Shown: positions 40,660-49,318, numbered from the stretch's first letter. The stretch: DNA of 64,000 bases from JBEKTY01 sp049515555 (GCA_049515555.1 JBEKTY010000018.1:1-64000), one strand, 5' to 3'. Program-made: numbers and translations. Notes: a model not told the origin generated them from the sequence alone.

Positions 40660-42318
40660 TCACTTGGCGCAGCCGCAGGGCTCGCCGAGATTGTTCTTCA
40701 GCAGTTCTGCCCGCAGCACGTCGCTGCCCTTGGCCGCCACGATCTCGTCGGGCAAGACCCCCGCCAGGATCTCCGTGCAATCCTGGCTCCTGGCTCCCAG
40801 CCGGACCGTGCGGACGTGGAACACCTTGGGGCTGGCTTGGCGGTCGTCGAACCCCTTGTCGCGCACGAAGACGACGTGGCAGCAGCCCTCCCAGTGGACG
40901 GCCTCGTTGGGGACCACGATCGCCTGGCCTTCCTCGCGGAGCGTGATCCGGCCCGCCCCGAAGGTTCCATTCCGCAGTTGTCCCTCGGCATTGGGCAATT
41001 CGGCGCGAACCGCCACCGTGCGGGTCTGTAGATCGGCCGCCGCGCCGATCCAGACCAGTTTTCCGCGCAGCTCGGCCGGGCTGCCGTCGGGCCGAAAGCA
41101 AACCGCTTGCCCGGGCGCCAGTCGGCCGGCGTCTTCCAGCGACACGTTCAGCGTCAACCACATGCGGCTCGTGTCGGCCAACTGAAACAGGGCCCGCGCG
41201 GGATCGACGACGTCCCCCGCCACCGCCCGCCCCGACACGATGATGCCCTCGATGGGGGCCTTCACGGGAAGCAGGTTCGCCGTCAGGTCGCCCGCATTCA
41301 GGGGCCGGGCCGGCGATTGCGGAATCCCGAGCAGCCGGAGGCGTTCCACCAGCTTCTCCACGGCCAGTCCCCGCAGCGCCTCGATGCCCACCGGCAGGCC
41401 AAGGTTGACCAGCGCCTGCTGGGCGCAGAGCAGCCGCGCCTGTGCTTGGACGTGCTCCAGCCGCGCCTTCTCGACCTGCAGCTCGAGCACCACGCGCTCC
41501 GCGTAGGCCGGCAGCAGCTTGTCGAGGCTCTTGGCTTGTATTTCTTCCTCGGCGAGGGCTTGGATCAGCTCGCTCTTGAGCCGTCCCACCTCGGCCGCCT
41601 CGACCAGAACCACAACTTCACCCGCCCGCACCCGGTCCCCGACGTTCTTTTCCACGCGCCACACCGTGCCGGGCAGGCGCGCCGAGAGGTTGGCAACGCG
41701 GGTCTGGTCGTAGGTGATCTGTCCGCTGGCGGAGATGGACTCGCAGACCTTCCGACGCTCGACCCGCACGCAGTCTACGCCCGCCTTCTCCATTGCCTCC
41801 CCCGATGCGAACTGGATCCTGCGGCGGTAGTTCTGGCAGCGGGGGTTGTTCGCCGGCCGCGGGGCCGAAGCCATCGCCCGTTCAATTCGCTGCCGGTCGG
41901 CCCCAGCAACCGCGGGCGTTTGGCGCAACTCCGCCACCTCGGGGTGCTCCAGCGGGCAGTCGTGTACGCCGTGCTCCGCGCACCAGCCGAAGTCCTTGCC
42001 GGGAGGCAGAAGCTCCGGATGGCACTCGACGCACTGCGATTCCGGCACCGCGTGCTCCGCGCACCAGTCGTCGTCCCCGGTCGCGGCGTGCCCGGCCAGC
42101 GCGGACAACTTAGGCAGTGTCCAACCCGAGTGATGGCCATACGCACCCAGCCCGACGAGCAGCCCCATGACCAGCAAGTCTGGAAGCCAGCGGCTGAGGC
42201 GATTCAACCACCGGAGGCGCCGCCGTGCCTGGATCACCGCCGGTGGCGGCGTCTCGACCTGTTGCAAGCCATCGGCCGGCCGGCGGGCCGCCGGATCGTT
42301 CGCGGTTCGATGAGGCAT
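40660..42318 (-). CDS. czcB: Heavy-metal RND efflux periplasmic adaptor (CzcB/CusB family) with Cys/His-rich N-terminal motifs
   Basis: A 552-aa protein. The start at 42318 was chosen for AGGAGC seven bases upstream. Residues about 45-62 are a membrane anchor (LPDLLVMGLLVGLGAYG). Next come two related metal-binding motifs, WCAEHAVPESQCVECHPEL and WCAEHGVHDCPLEHPEV, then the adaptor core: barrel/lipoyl-like segments (GTVWRVEKNVGDRVRAGEVV), coiled coil (SELIQALAEEEIQAKSLDKL) and the C-terminal beta domain (AIVVPNEAVHWEGCCHVVFV). The end, GEPCGCAK, adds a Cys pair. It couples CzcA to an outer-membrane channel. No CzcC homologue lies in this window. Confidence 0.9.
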   Translation of the reverse strand: MPHRTANDPAARRPADGLQQVETPPPAVIQARRRLRWLNRLSRWLPDLLVMGLLVGLGAYGHHSGWTLPKLSALAGHAATGDDDWCAEHAVPESQCVECHPELLPPGKDFGWCAEHGVHDCPLEHPEVAELRQTPAVAGADRQRIERAMASAPRPANNPRCQNYRRRIQFASGEAMEKAGVDCVRVERRKVCESISASGQITYDQTRVANLSARLPGTVWRVEKNVGDRVRAGEVVVLVEAAEVGRLKSELIQALAEEEIQAKSLDKLLPAYAERVVLELQVEKARLEHVQAQARLLCAQQALVNLGLPVGIEALRGLAVEKLVERLRLLGIPQSPARPLNAGDLTANLLPVKAPIEGIIVSGRAVAGDVVDPARALFQLADTSRMWLTLNVSLEDAGRLAPGQAVCFRPDGSPAELRGKLVWIGAAADLQTRTVAVRAELPNAEGQLRNGTFGAGRITLREEGQAIVVPNEAVHWEGCCHVVFVRDKGFDDRQASPKVFHVRTVRLGARSQDCTEILAGVLPDEIVAAKGSDVLRAELLKNNLGEPCGCAK

Positions 42319-42537
42319 GCTATAGCTCCTGTCAAGGGAGTGGGGTTTTCGTAATCCCGCCGGCTTCCAGGACGGAGGCCGGTCTTCCGTCGGCTGGACG
42401 GTTTGGACGACCGAGGGCGGGCGTCCGACCACATGCGGCCAGTCAGGCAGCCGCGGGTACGAAGGCCCCGCTGGGCAGCCTGGCGTCTGGCGCGATTAGC
42501 GGCGGGCGCGGCCGCGCAAGAGCAACGCTCTGCCCGA

Positions 42538-42957
42538 TCAGAGGAGAAACGACTGGATGAGCGCGCGCAGCGTGCGCCCGGAGTCGGCCGTGGGAAAATG
42601 AGACGCGTTGGGCTCCGCGGCCGAACCGCCCCCGCCGCAAGACCATTCCCCTGGCATGCGCCCGGCGACCGGCGGCAAGGGACTTGCAATCGACTGGTCA
42701 GGAGCGGGCGGCGTGACGTGCCGGCTGAGGATCGCGCCGTGGCACAGGCACGTTCCAGTGCACACGTGGTGACCGGGCTTGCCCGGCCCGTGTTTGCACG
42801 GTTCCGAGTCCGCACCGGGGCAACACGGATCGGCTTCCAAGCAGCCTTGGACCGCCGACTGCCCCGACCGGCCCACCGCCCGCGGCAGGCACAGGTAGGG
42901 ACAGGCCAGCACGAGGGCCACCAGGAAATGAACTATCGTTGCGCGGGTTGCAGTCAT
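42538..42957 (-). CDS. Secreted Cys/His-rich protein, possible metal-efflux accessory
   Basis: A 139-aa protein with an N-terminal signal peptide (IVHFLVALVLACPYLCLPRA). The central part, CLEADPCCPGADSEPCKHGP then GKPGHHVCTGTCLCHG, contains about eight Cys and four His, consistent with metal binding. The C-terminus is Pro/Ser-rich. It lies just upstream of czcB on the same strand (about 219 bases), so it may be part of the resistance operon. No strong ribosome binding site was seen. I do not recognise the family. Confidence 0.55.
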   Translation of the reverse strand: MTATRATIVHFLVALVLACPYLCLPRAVGRSGQSAVQGCLEADPCCPGADSEPCKHGPGKPGHHVCTGTCLCHGAILSRHVTPPAPDQSIASPLPPVAGRMPGEWSCGGGGSAAEPNASHFPTADSGRTLRALIQSFLL

Positions 42958-43087
42958 CCCACTCGGCCGAAACGAGGCAGCGGAGTCAACCGTGTCAGCC
43001 TATCTTATCACGAACCTCGATCCCGGGCAAGGCGAACCTGGAACAACGAGCCTGGAGCGGACCCTTGAAAAAACGTGCTGCCGCCGG

Positions 43088-43318
43088 TTATGGGCCGGCT
43101 TGGACTGGCCCGAGCGGCAAGGGCTCGCCCGGGTCCAGTTGGCTGGCGCGGCGATTCTCACGCCGAATGGCCTCGTAAACCTCCCGCCGATGAACGGGGA
43201 CCTCCTCGGGGGCCTCGATGCCCAACCGAACCTTGTCCCCGCGAATATCCACGATCGTCACGACCACGTGATCGCCGATCATGATGCTTTCATCGCGTTG
43301 TCTGGATAAGACAAGCAT
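43088..43318 (-). CDS. csrA: Carbon storage regulator, RNA-binding post-transcriptional regulator
   Basis: A 76-aa protein, MLVLSRQRDESIMIGDHVVV followed by VRLGIEAPEEVPVHRREVYE, the canonical CsrA sequence with a short extra C-terminal tail. It forms dimers that bind GGA-containing leaders, often flagellin mRNA. The start overlaps the fliW 3' end by 40 bases on the same strand, so synthesis is coupled to its antagonist FliW. Confidence 0.97.
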   Translation of the reverse strand: MLVLSRQRDESIMIGDHVVVTIVDIRGDKVRLGIEAPEEVPVHRREVYEAIRRENRRASQLDPGEPLPLGPVQAGP

Positions 43319-43791
43319 CGATGGCTCCTTCCTTTGTGCTCGATCGAGTGGTTCGACTCACCGACCCGCCCCATTACGACGATCTTTCCCAGCTCGTAGC
43401 GGATCGGCAGGTCGCCGTTGGCGACGACTTGTCGCCCCAGACTGCGTTGGAGGTTGATGATCACCGGGGCCTTCAGGTTCAACGTGGCTCCCCGGGCCGT
43501 TTGGCCCACAATCACCAGGACCTTGGCCGCCGCCGGCTCGTCCAGGGCCAATGGCGTCAGGTCCCGCCGGGCCACGCGGATCTGATAGCCCGGCACGAAC
43601 CGTCGCGGACTGGTCACTCCCAGCGCGATCTCGGGCCGATCCACGCTCTGTAGCCACGCCAGTGCCTCGCTGTGCCGGTCGGCCAGGACCACCCATCGCC
43701 GGCACGCCTCCAACCCCACCAGGCCGCTAGGAAAATACAACTCGTCGTCAGCGTCCACATCCATCGGACCGAAGCGAGTGATGATCTTCAT
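43279..43791 (-). CDS. fliW: Flagellar assembly factor FliW, CsrA antagonist
   Basis: A 170-aa protein. The N-terminus (MKIITRFGPMDVDADDELYF then PSGLVGLEACRRWVVL) and later VLVIVGQTARGATLNLKAPV, INLQRSLGRQVV match FliW. The family binds CsrA and flagellin and links flagellin export to translation. The C-terminal 20 residues overlap the csrA start. The gene is divergent from the flgF-flgL series. Confidence 0.93.
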   Translation of the reverse strand: MKIITRFGPMDVDADDELYFPSGLVGLEACRRWVVLADRHSEALAWLQSVDRPEIALGVTSPRRFVPGYQIRVARRDLTPLALDEPAAAKVLVIVGQTARGATLNLKAPVIINLQRSLGRQVVANGDLPIRYELGKIVVMGRVGESNHSIEHKGRSHRCLSYPDNAMKAS

Positions 43792-44346
43792 GGCGGCGCG
43801 GAGATGACAAAACTAAGATTTCTGTAACTGGCCGGAAGATGTATCGGTCTACGCAATTGGCGGCGAATAGTGAAAACAGCGATCTAGGGTCACATAGATA
43901 ACGAAGCGAAAGTTTTTCGGCCTTCCAATCGGCAGGGTTTGCCTTGATTAGCGGCCTTGGGTCTTTGGTCTTGGGCCTTGGGTCTTTGGCCTTGGGCAAA
44001 GTCCTGGAATCTAAGGTCTAAGTCCTAAGAACTAAGCCCCAAGACCTAATCCCTAATCCCTAATCCCTAATCCCTCTTCTTTTGCTCGCCGCGGGCGATC
44101 GGCCGGTTCTGCACACCGTAGCGGCAGAAAGTGCGGGTCGCGGGCGGCCGCCTGCCCGGCGGCTACCGGCGGGCCACAGCCGGAGGCCATCGCCATAAGT
44201 CTTTGCAGGCCAACGAAATAGGCCCCCTCCGCGCCCGTCATGTTTTGAGGGCGTGCCATTCGGCACAGTTGTTGCTCTTAGGGGCGGGCCAAGACAGCTA
44301 TTCCTTCTCATCGTCGTTATCTCATCCAGCCGTAGTCGAGGCAAAG
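43792..44346. other. 555-base divergent region between fliW and flgF
   Basis: No protein-coding frame was accepted. It contains the 17-unit heptad tract (43957-44075). Promoters for fliW-csrA (minus) and the flg operon (plus) must lie here or further out; no convincing sigma-28, sigma-54 or sigma-70 element could be called by eye. Confidence 0.5.
43957..44075. repeat. Seventeen-unit heptad tract upstream of the flagellar operon
   Basis: The tract can be cut into 17 consecutive 7-base units without a gap: TTGGGTC, TTTGGTC, TTGGGCC, TTGGGTC, TTTGGCC, TTGGGCA, AAGTCCT, GGAATCT, AAGGTCT, AAGTCCT, AAGAACT, AAGCCCC, AAGACCT and four AATCCCT. It begins as TTGGGNC-type units, then AAGNCCT-type, and ends as perfect AATCCCT. 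Confidence 0.9.
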
Positions 44347-45099
44347 ATGCCGTACGGAATGTACATCTCGGCCGAAGGCGCCCAGGTGCAGAGCCAACGG
44401 CTGGAGATCATCGCCAACAACCTGGCGAACGTGGATACGGTGGGCTTCAAACGGGAGTTGAGCATTCTTCAGGCCCGCTATGCGGAGGCCGTCCAACAGG
44501 GCTCGGCCGAGCCGGGCTCGGGCTCGATCAACGACCTGGGCGGCGGGGTGCAGTTTCAACAGACCAAGACCGATTTCTCGCCGGGGCCATTGCGGCGAAC
44601 CGGCGCCCCGACCGACGTGGCCCTGCCGGGTGAGGGCTTTTTCCTCGTCCGCAAGGGACAGGAGACGTTTCTCACCCGGGCCGGCAACTTCCGCCTGACC
44701 GCCGCCGGCGAGCTGGTCACCCAACAAGGCTATCCCGTGCTGGGCGAGAGCAACTCGCCGGTGACGATCCAGAAGGAGAACGGCCCTTGGACGATTTCCG
44801 ACCGCGGGGCGGTCTCGCAGGCGGGCTCTTCGCAAGACTTGGCACTGGTGCAGCCGGCGTCGCCGGGCGACCTGGTCAAGGTGGGCGACAACCTGTTCCG
44901 CCCGCTCGGGCCGGTGCGGCCGGTTGCCGCCGCCCAACGCGCCGTCGCCGGCGGCTACTTGGAGATGTCGGGCGTGCAGCCCACCACTGAAATGACTTCC
45001 CTCATCGAGGCCTCCCGCATACTGGAGGCCAACATCAACGTGCTGAAATCCCAGAATCAAATGCTCGACGGTCTGATTACGCGCATTCTCAAGGCGTAA
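44347..45099 (+). CDS. flgF: Flagellar basal-body rod protein, FlgF-type
   Basis: A 250-aa protein. MPYGMYISAEGAQVQSQRLE, IIANNLANVDTVGFKRE is the signature of flagellar rod/hook proteins, and the C-terminus carries the matching helix (MTSLIEASRILEANINVLKS). It is shorter than the second rod protein and lacks its complete QGFFQV motif region (here GEGFFLVRKGQETFLTRAGN), favouring FlgF. It is the first gene of the plus-strand flg series, with GAGG six bases upstream. Confidence 0.85.
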   Translation: MPYGMYISAEGAQVQSQRLEIIANNLANVDTVGFKRELSILQARYAEAVQQGSAEPGSGSINDLGGGVQFQQTKTDFSPGPLRRTGAPTDVALPGEGFFLVRKGQETFLTRAGNFRLTAAGELVTQQGYPVLGESNSPVTIQKENGPWTISDRGAVSQAGSSQDLALVQPASPGDLVKVGDNLFRPLGPVRPVAAAQRAVAGGYLEMSGVQPTTEMTSLIEASRILEANINVLKSQNQMLDGLITRILKA

Positions 45100-45142
45100 C
45101 CATTTCTTGTTGTCCCAGGGAGTCCCCAAATCGAGTTGAGCC

Positions 45143-45943
45143 ATGAGCATTCAAACGCTTCACACGGCGGCCACGGGCATGAGCTCCATGCAATCCAAGC
45201 TGGACGTCATTGCCAACAACCTGGCCAACATGGAAACGGTCGGCTTCAAGAGCGGCCGCGCGAATTTCGAGGACTTGTTCTACCATTACGACAAGTACCC
45301 CGGCACGCAGGACAGCGCCAGCCAATTCACGCCGGTGGGCATCCTGTTGGGCATGGGCAGCCGCCTGTCCAGCACGCAGTGCAATTTCCAGCAGGGTTCG
45401 TCGAAGACCACGGGCAACGATTTGGACGTGGCCATCCAGGGGCAGGGGTTCTTCCAGGTGAAGGACCCCACCGGGACCGTCCTTTACACCCGGGCCGGCA
45501 ATTTCTCGAAAAACGCCAACGGCCAGATCGTCATGGGATCGGCCAACATCGGCCGGCTGTTGGAGCCCGCCATCACTATTCCCGTCGATGCCACCAAAGT
45601 CGTGATCAGCTCCGCGGGAGTGGTGTCCGTGCAGCAGCCCAACAGCCAGCAACTTCAGCAGATCGGCCAGATCGAGCTGGCCAACTTCATCAATCCGGAA
45701 GGCCTGCTGAAGCTGGGCGAGAACCTGTATTCCCAGAGCGACGCCTCCGGCAACCCGACGCTGGCCAATCCCGGTTTGCAGGGCCTGGGAACGCTGAACC
45801 AAGGCACGCTGGAGCAGTCCAACGTCGATCCCGTCAACGAATTGATCGACCTGATCGCCACGCAGCGGGCCTTCGAGCTCAACTCGCAGGCGGTCAAGGC
45901 CGGCGACCAGATGCTGCAAGACGTGACGGGCCTGATACGGTAA
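45143..45943 (+). CDS. flgG: Flagellar distal rod protein FlgG
   Basis: A 266-aa protein. MSIQTLHTAATGMSSMQSKL, DVIANNLANMETVGFKSGRA at the N-terminus, IQGQGFFQVKDPTGTVLYTR in the centre and VDPVNELIDLIATQRAFELN, SQAVKAGDQMLQDVTGLIR at the C-terminus are typical FlgG features. It builds the distal rod across the periplasm. The gene follows flgF by 43 bases. Confidence 0.97.
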   Translation: MSIQTLHTAATGMSSMQSKLDVIANNLANMETVGFKSGRANFEDLFYHYDKYPGTQDSASQFTPVGILLGMGSRLSSTQCNFQQGSSKTTGNDLDVAIQGQGFFQVKDPTGTVLYTRAGNFSKNANGQIVMGSANIGRLLEPAITIPVDATKVVISSAGVVSVQQPNSQQLQQIGQIELANFINPEGLLKLGENLYSQSDASGNPTLANPGLQGLGTLNQGTLEQSNVDPVNELIDLIATQRAFELNSQAVKAGDQMLQDVTGLIR

Positions 45944-46016
45944 CGGGCGGGGACTGTCCCGCCGGCCGCCGAGTGCCCAACGAGACGCTACGGCTGGCAA
46001 ACTCGGAAGCGGAAAA

Positions 46017-47096
46017 ATGCAGATGAATCGGACGATCACCAGCAGGGCCCTGGGCTGGATGCTGCTGGAGCTGGCGGCGTGGGGATCGGCGGTGGCCGGC
46101 GGCTCGGCGGCCGAGCTGCGGCTGCGCGGGCAGTGCGTGGTCAGCGGCCCGCTGGTCAAGCTGGGCGACCTGGCCCAGATCGTGGCCACGGATCCGCGGC
46201 AGGCGGCGGGCCTGGCGGCCATCGAGTTGTTTCCCGCGCCCCCGGCCCGCGAGCAACGCTTCGTCGGCATCCGCGAGTTGCAGGACCTGCTCCTGCTGCG
46301 CGGCGTGAACCTGGCGGAGCACGAGTTCTCCGGAGCGAGCCAGGTGACGGTGACCGCCGCCGGTGCGGCGCCGCTGCGGCCGGAGCCGGTCGTGACCATC
46401 TCAGCCGCAACCACGCAGCGCGCCGACCGCCGGCTGTGCGCGGCGGTAGTGAAGTACCTGGAGAAGACCGCTTCGGACCGGGAGGCATGGAGCGTGGAGG
46501 CCGAGCTAAGCCAGGCCCAGGCCCGGCTGCTGGCCGACCCGGCCCGGCCGATCAAGATCGCCGGGGGCCGGGCGCCGTGGAGCGGGCCGCAGCACTTCGA
46601 GGTGACGGTGCAGACGGCGCAGGGCGCGGAGCGCTTCGGCCTGGAGGCCCGGGTCAGCGTTCCCACGCCCCTGGTCCTGGCCAGCCGGTCGCTTTCGCGG
46701 GGGACGATCATCCGCGAAACCGACGTGGAGATGCAAGCCGGGGCGGTTACCGCCGGGGCCGGGTTCCACAGCCTGGCCGAGGTGCTGGGGCGCGAGGTCA
46801 CCCGCGCCGTCACCGGCGGCAAGGCCCTCTTGCCGGACGACCTGCGGCCCCCGCTGTCGGTCCATCGCGGCGAAGTGGTCACCGTGTATGCCAACACCGC
46901 CGGCATCCGCATTCGCACCACGGCCCGCGCCCGCGACGAGGGCAGCCCGGGCGAGCTGGTCGCCGTCCAGTCGCTGCTGGATCGCAGTACATATTACGCG
47001 CGGGTGAGCGGGATCCGCGAGGTCGAAGTCTTTGCCCGCGCCCCGCGCGTGGAGTGCGAAGAAGCCAGCGGGCCGCAGAACGTTCTCCGCCGCTAA
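46017..47096 (+). CDS. flgA: FlgA-type P-ring assembly chaperone with SAF domain
   Basis: A 359-aa secreted protein with a signal peptide (ALGWMLLELAAWGSAVAGGS). An N-terminal domain with two beta repeats precedes a SAF domain (TPLVLASRSLSRGTIIRETD, VEMQAG) and the C-terminal FlgA domain (REVTRAVTGGKALLPDDL, GEVVTVYANTAGIRIRTTAR). FlgA chaperones FlgI in the periplasm. It is longer than the usual 220-aa FlgA, with an extra N-terminal region. The order flgG-flgA-flgH-flgI is common in flagellar operons. Confidence 0.88.
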   Translation: MQMNRTITSRALGWMLLELAAWGSAVAGGSAAELRLRGQCVVSGPLVKLGDLAQIVATDPRQAAGLAAIELFPAPPAREQRFVGIRELQDLLLLRGVNLAEHEFSGASQVTVTAAGAAPLRPEPVVTISAATTQRADRRLCAAVVKYLEKTASDREAWSVEAELSQAQARLLADPARPIKIAGGRAPWSGPQHFEVTVQTAQGAERFGLEARVSVPTPLVLASRSLSRGTIIRETDVEMQAGAVTAGAGFHSLAEVLGREVTRAVTGGKALLPDDLRPPLSVHRGEVVTVYANTAGIRIRTTARARDEGSPGELVAVQSLLDRSTYYARVSGIREVEVFARAPRVECEEASGPQNVLRR

Positions 47097-47134
47097 GGGA
47101 CGAACCCAAGAAACAACTTGAATAGATTGTAGCC

Positions 47135-47216
47135 GGCACACGGCGTGTCCGGTAACGTGCGGACGGCACACGGCGTGTGCTGTAACGTGCGGACGGCACA
47201 CGGCGTGTGCCTACTA
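47135..47216. repeat. Three tandem 30-bp copies of the GCACACGGCGTGTGC repeat
   Basis: Units begin GGCACACGGCGTGT at 47135, 47165 and 47195 with period 30 (linked by GTAACGTGCGGAC). Each unit contains a palindromic GCACACGGCGTGTGC or variant. They lie in the 142-base gap between flgA and flgH. Confidence 0.85.
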
Positions 47217-47238
47217 CCTTGGGAATGAGGAGATTGCC

Positions 47239-47922
47239 GTGAACTTTCCACGATCGTTGATCTTCGGCGCGTCGGCGGCGGCCGGGCTGACCCTGACGCC
47301 GGCCTTCGCCGCGTTGGCGGCGGGCCAAGTCTCGAGCCTCTACGGCACGCCACAGGACCGCGCCCCCTTGACCCTCGCCGAATGCTCCTGGACCTTTCAA
47401 CCCCCGGAAGAACCCAAGGTCATCAAGCTCCAAACCCTGCTGACGGTGGTCGTCAGCGAAACCGCGGCCATGACCAGCAACGGGCAAATGGACCGCAAGA
47501 AACAAGCTTACGGCGACCTGTCGCTGCCCAACTGGATCAAGTTCTACGGCACGCACCTGGGGGCCGACAAACAGAACAACGGCGAGCCCCATATCCGCGG
47601 CGAGCTGGACAACAAGCTGCAATCGCAGGCCGACCTGCAGACCAAAGACACGCTGAAGTTCAAGATCGCCTGCCGCGTGATCGACATTCGCCCCAACGGC
47701 AACCTGCTGCTGGATGGCAGCCGCCTGATCAAAAATAACGAAGAGAACTGGGAATACTCGCTGACCGGCGAGATCCGGGCCGACGCCATCCTGCCCAACA
47801 ACACCGTGCTCAGCGAGAGCGTCGCCGATTTGAAGATCGTCAAGCGCGAATTGGGACACGTCCGCGACGGCTACCGCCGCGGCTGGGCGCTGGAGTGGCT
47901 CGACAAGTGGCAGCCGTTCTAG
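47239..47922 (+). CDS. flgH: Flagellar L-ring protein FlgH
   Basis: A 227-aa secreted protein (signal peptide to about residue 25, PAFA). The family core is present: SSLYGTPQDRAPLTLAEC near the start, LTVVVSETAAMTSNGQM in the centre and DTLKFKIACRVIDIRPNGNL, LLDGSRLIKNNEENWEYSLT near the end. Most FlgH proteins are lipoproteins with Cys after the signal peptide; here there is no lipobox, so anchoring to the outer membrane must differ. It forms the L ring with FlgI's P ring below it. Confidence 0.9.
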   Translation: MNFPRSLIFGASAAAGLTLTPAFAALAAGQVSSLYGTPQDRAPLTLAECSWTFQPPEEPKVIKLQTLLTVVVSETAAMTSNGQMDRKKQAYGDLSLPNWIKFYGTHLGADKQNNGEPHIRGELDNKLQSQADLQTKDTLKFKIACRVIDIRPNGNLLLDGSRLIKNNEENWEYSLTGEIRADAILPNNTVLSESVADLKIVKRELGHVRDGYRRGWALEWLDKWQPF

Positions 47923-47934
47923 TGACGGAGGAGC

Positions 47935-48082
47935 TAGGAGTCAGGAGTTAGAAGTTAGGAGTTAGAAGTTAGGAGTTGGGAGAAGACGGTGAGAGAACCG
48001 GCCAGCCGTTTGGGCAAGGGTCTGCTCTGGGACCGACCGGCAACTGAACGCCGCCTGACTCCTAACTTCTAACTCCTTACTC
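47935..48082. repeat. Heptad inverted pair between flgH and flgI
   Basis: Units TAGGAGT, CAGGAGT, TAGAAGT, TAGGAGT, TAGAAGT, TAGGAGT (47935-47976) and, 78 bases on, the complementary CTGACTC, CTAACTT, CTAACTC, CTTACTC (48055-48082). The first arm begins 12 bases after the flgH stop codon. Confidence 0.85.
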
Positions 48083-48089
48083 CTCCGCT

Positions 48090-48153
48090 GAATCCCCAAA
48101 TCCCCAAATCCCCAAATCCCCAAATCCCTAAATCCCTAAATCCCTAAATCCCT
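48090..48153. repeat. Eight-unit octamer tract abutting the flgI start codon
   Basis: GAATCCCC, three AAATCCCC and four AAATCCCT run without gap to base 48153; the flgI ATG is the next base. The tract leaves no room for a Shine-Dalgarno sequence. Confidence 0.92.
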
Positions 48154-49251
48154 ATGACCAACAGAAACGATTGGCGAGCTTGCCGTGCCGTCCGGACCTG
48201 GGCGGTCGTGCTCATGGGGCTCCTGGCCGCGTGGGGCCGGCCGGCCCCGGCGCTGGCCGCGGGGCGGCTGACGCTCAAGAGCATCTGCCGCATCAAGGGC
48301 CAGGAAGAGAGCAGCCTGCAGGGGCTGGGGCTCGTGGTCGGCCTGAAGGGCACGGGCGACAACAACAGCTACCTGCCCATGATCCGCAGCGTGGCCAAGG
48401 TCCTGTCGGTGATGGGCAGCAGCGTGAGCCGCAACGCGATCGTGGACCTGAAAGACACCAAGAACGTGGCCCTGGTGACCGTCCTGGCGACGATCCCGGC
48501 GGCCGGGGCCCGGCAGGGCGACAAGATCGATTGCGTCGTCAGCTCGATCGGCTCGGCCAAGAGCCTGGCCGGGGGCCGGCTGTTTCTCACGCCGCTGATC
48601 GGTCCCGACACGCGGCGGCCCCGCGTGTACGCCTTCGCCGAGGGGCCGGTCACCATCGAGGGCGCCACCATCACCGCCACCGGCCGCATCCACGACGGCT
48701 GCCGCCTGGAAGAAGAATTCTTCAACGCCTTCACCAAGGAGGGCAAGATCACCCTGGTCCTGGAGAAGAACCACGCCGACTTCCAGGTGGCGCAAGACAT
48801 CGTCGAGCTGGTGAACAGCCAGATGCGCCTGCAGACCAGCAGCCAAGCCCCGCTGGCGCGGGCCGTCAACCAGGGCAACATCGAGGTCGTCATTCCCGAT
48901 CAGTATCGCGACGATCCCGTGTCGTTCGTCTCCCAGGTGCTGGCGGTGCCGATCCTGGAGCCGCGGACCGTGTCGCGGGTGGTGATCAACGAGCGGGCCG
49001 GCAGCATCATCATCAGCGGCGACGTCGAGATCGGCTCGGTGGCCGTCACGCACAAGAACCTGGTGATCGAGACGGGCGGCACGGCGGCGAAGCCGTTCGT
49101 GGGCGTGGATCCGGTGGACCCCGCCCAGCCCAAGCTCAAGGCCCTCGTCGAGGCCCTCAACGCGGTCCACGCGCCCACCGAAGACATCATCGAGGTAATC
49201 AAGGGCCTGGACCGCAACGGAAAACTACACGCCCCGCTGATTATCGAATAA
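48154..49251 (+). CDS. flgI: Flagellar P-ring protein FlgI
   Basis: A 365-aa periplasmic protein with a signal peptide (residues 1-35, PALA). Family features: RLTLKSICRIKGQEESSLQG, LGLVVGLKGTGDN near the N-terminus, DCVVSSIGSAKSLAGGRLFL, VINERAGSIIISGDVEIGSV and the C-terminal LKALVEALNAVHAPTEDIIE. The ATG directly follows an octamer tract and lacks a Shine-Dalgarno, so initiation may be leaderless-like or need coupling. Confidence 0.96.
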   Translation: MTNRNDWRACRAVRTWAVVLMGLLAAWGRPAPALAAGRLTLKSICRIKGQEESSLQGLGLVVGLKGTGDNNSYLPMIRSVAKVLSVMGSSVSRNAIVDLKDTKNVALVTVLATIPAAGARQGDKIDCVVSSIGSAKSLAGGRLFLTPLIGPDTRRPRVYAFAEGPVTIEGATITATGRIHDGCRLEEEFFNAFTKEGKITLVLEKNHADFQVAQDIVELVNSQMRLQTSSQAPLARAVNQGNIEVVIPDQYRDDPVSFVSQVLAVPILEPRTVSRVVINERAGSIIISGDVEIGSVAVTHKNLVIETGGTAAKPFVGVDPVDPAQPKLKALVEALNAVHAPTEDIIEVIKGLDRNGKLHAPLIIE

Positions 49252-49253
49252 CC

Positions 49254-49295
49254 CATGAGCTATGAGCTATGAGCCGTGAGCTATGAGCTATGAGC
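49254..49295. repeat. Heptad tract after flgI (TATGAGC type)
   Basis: CATGAGC, TATGAGC, TATGAGC, CGTGAGC, TATGAGC, TATGAGC: six 7-base units beginning three bases after the flgI stop codon. Confidence 0.85.
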
Positions 49296-49318
49296 TTCGG
49301 GTGGCTCACTGCTTCCCC

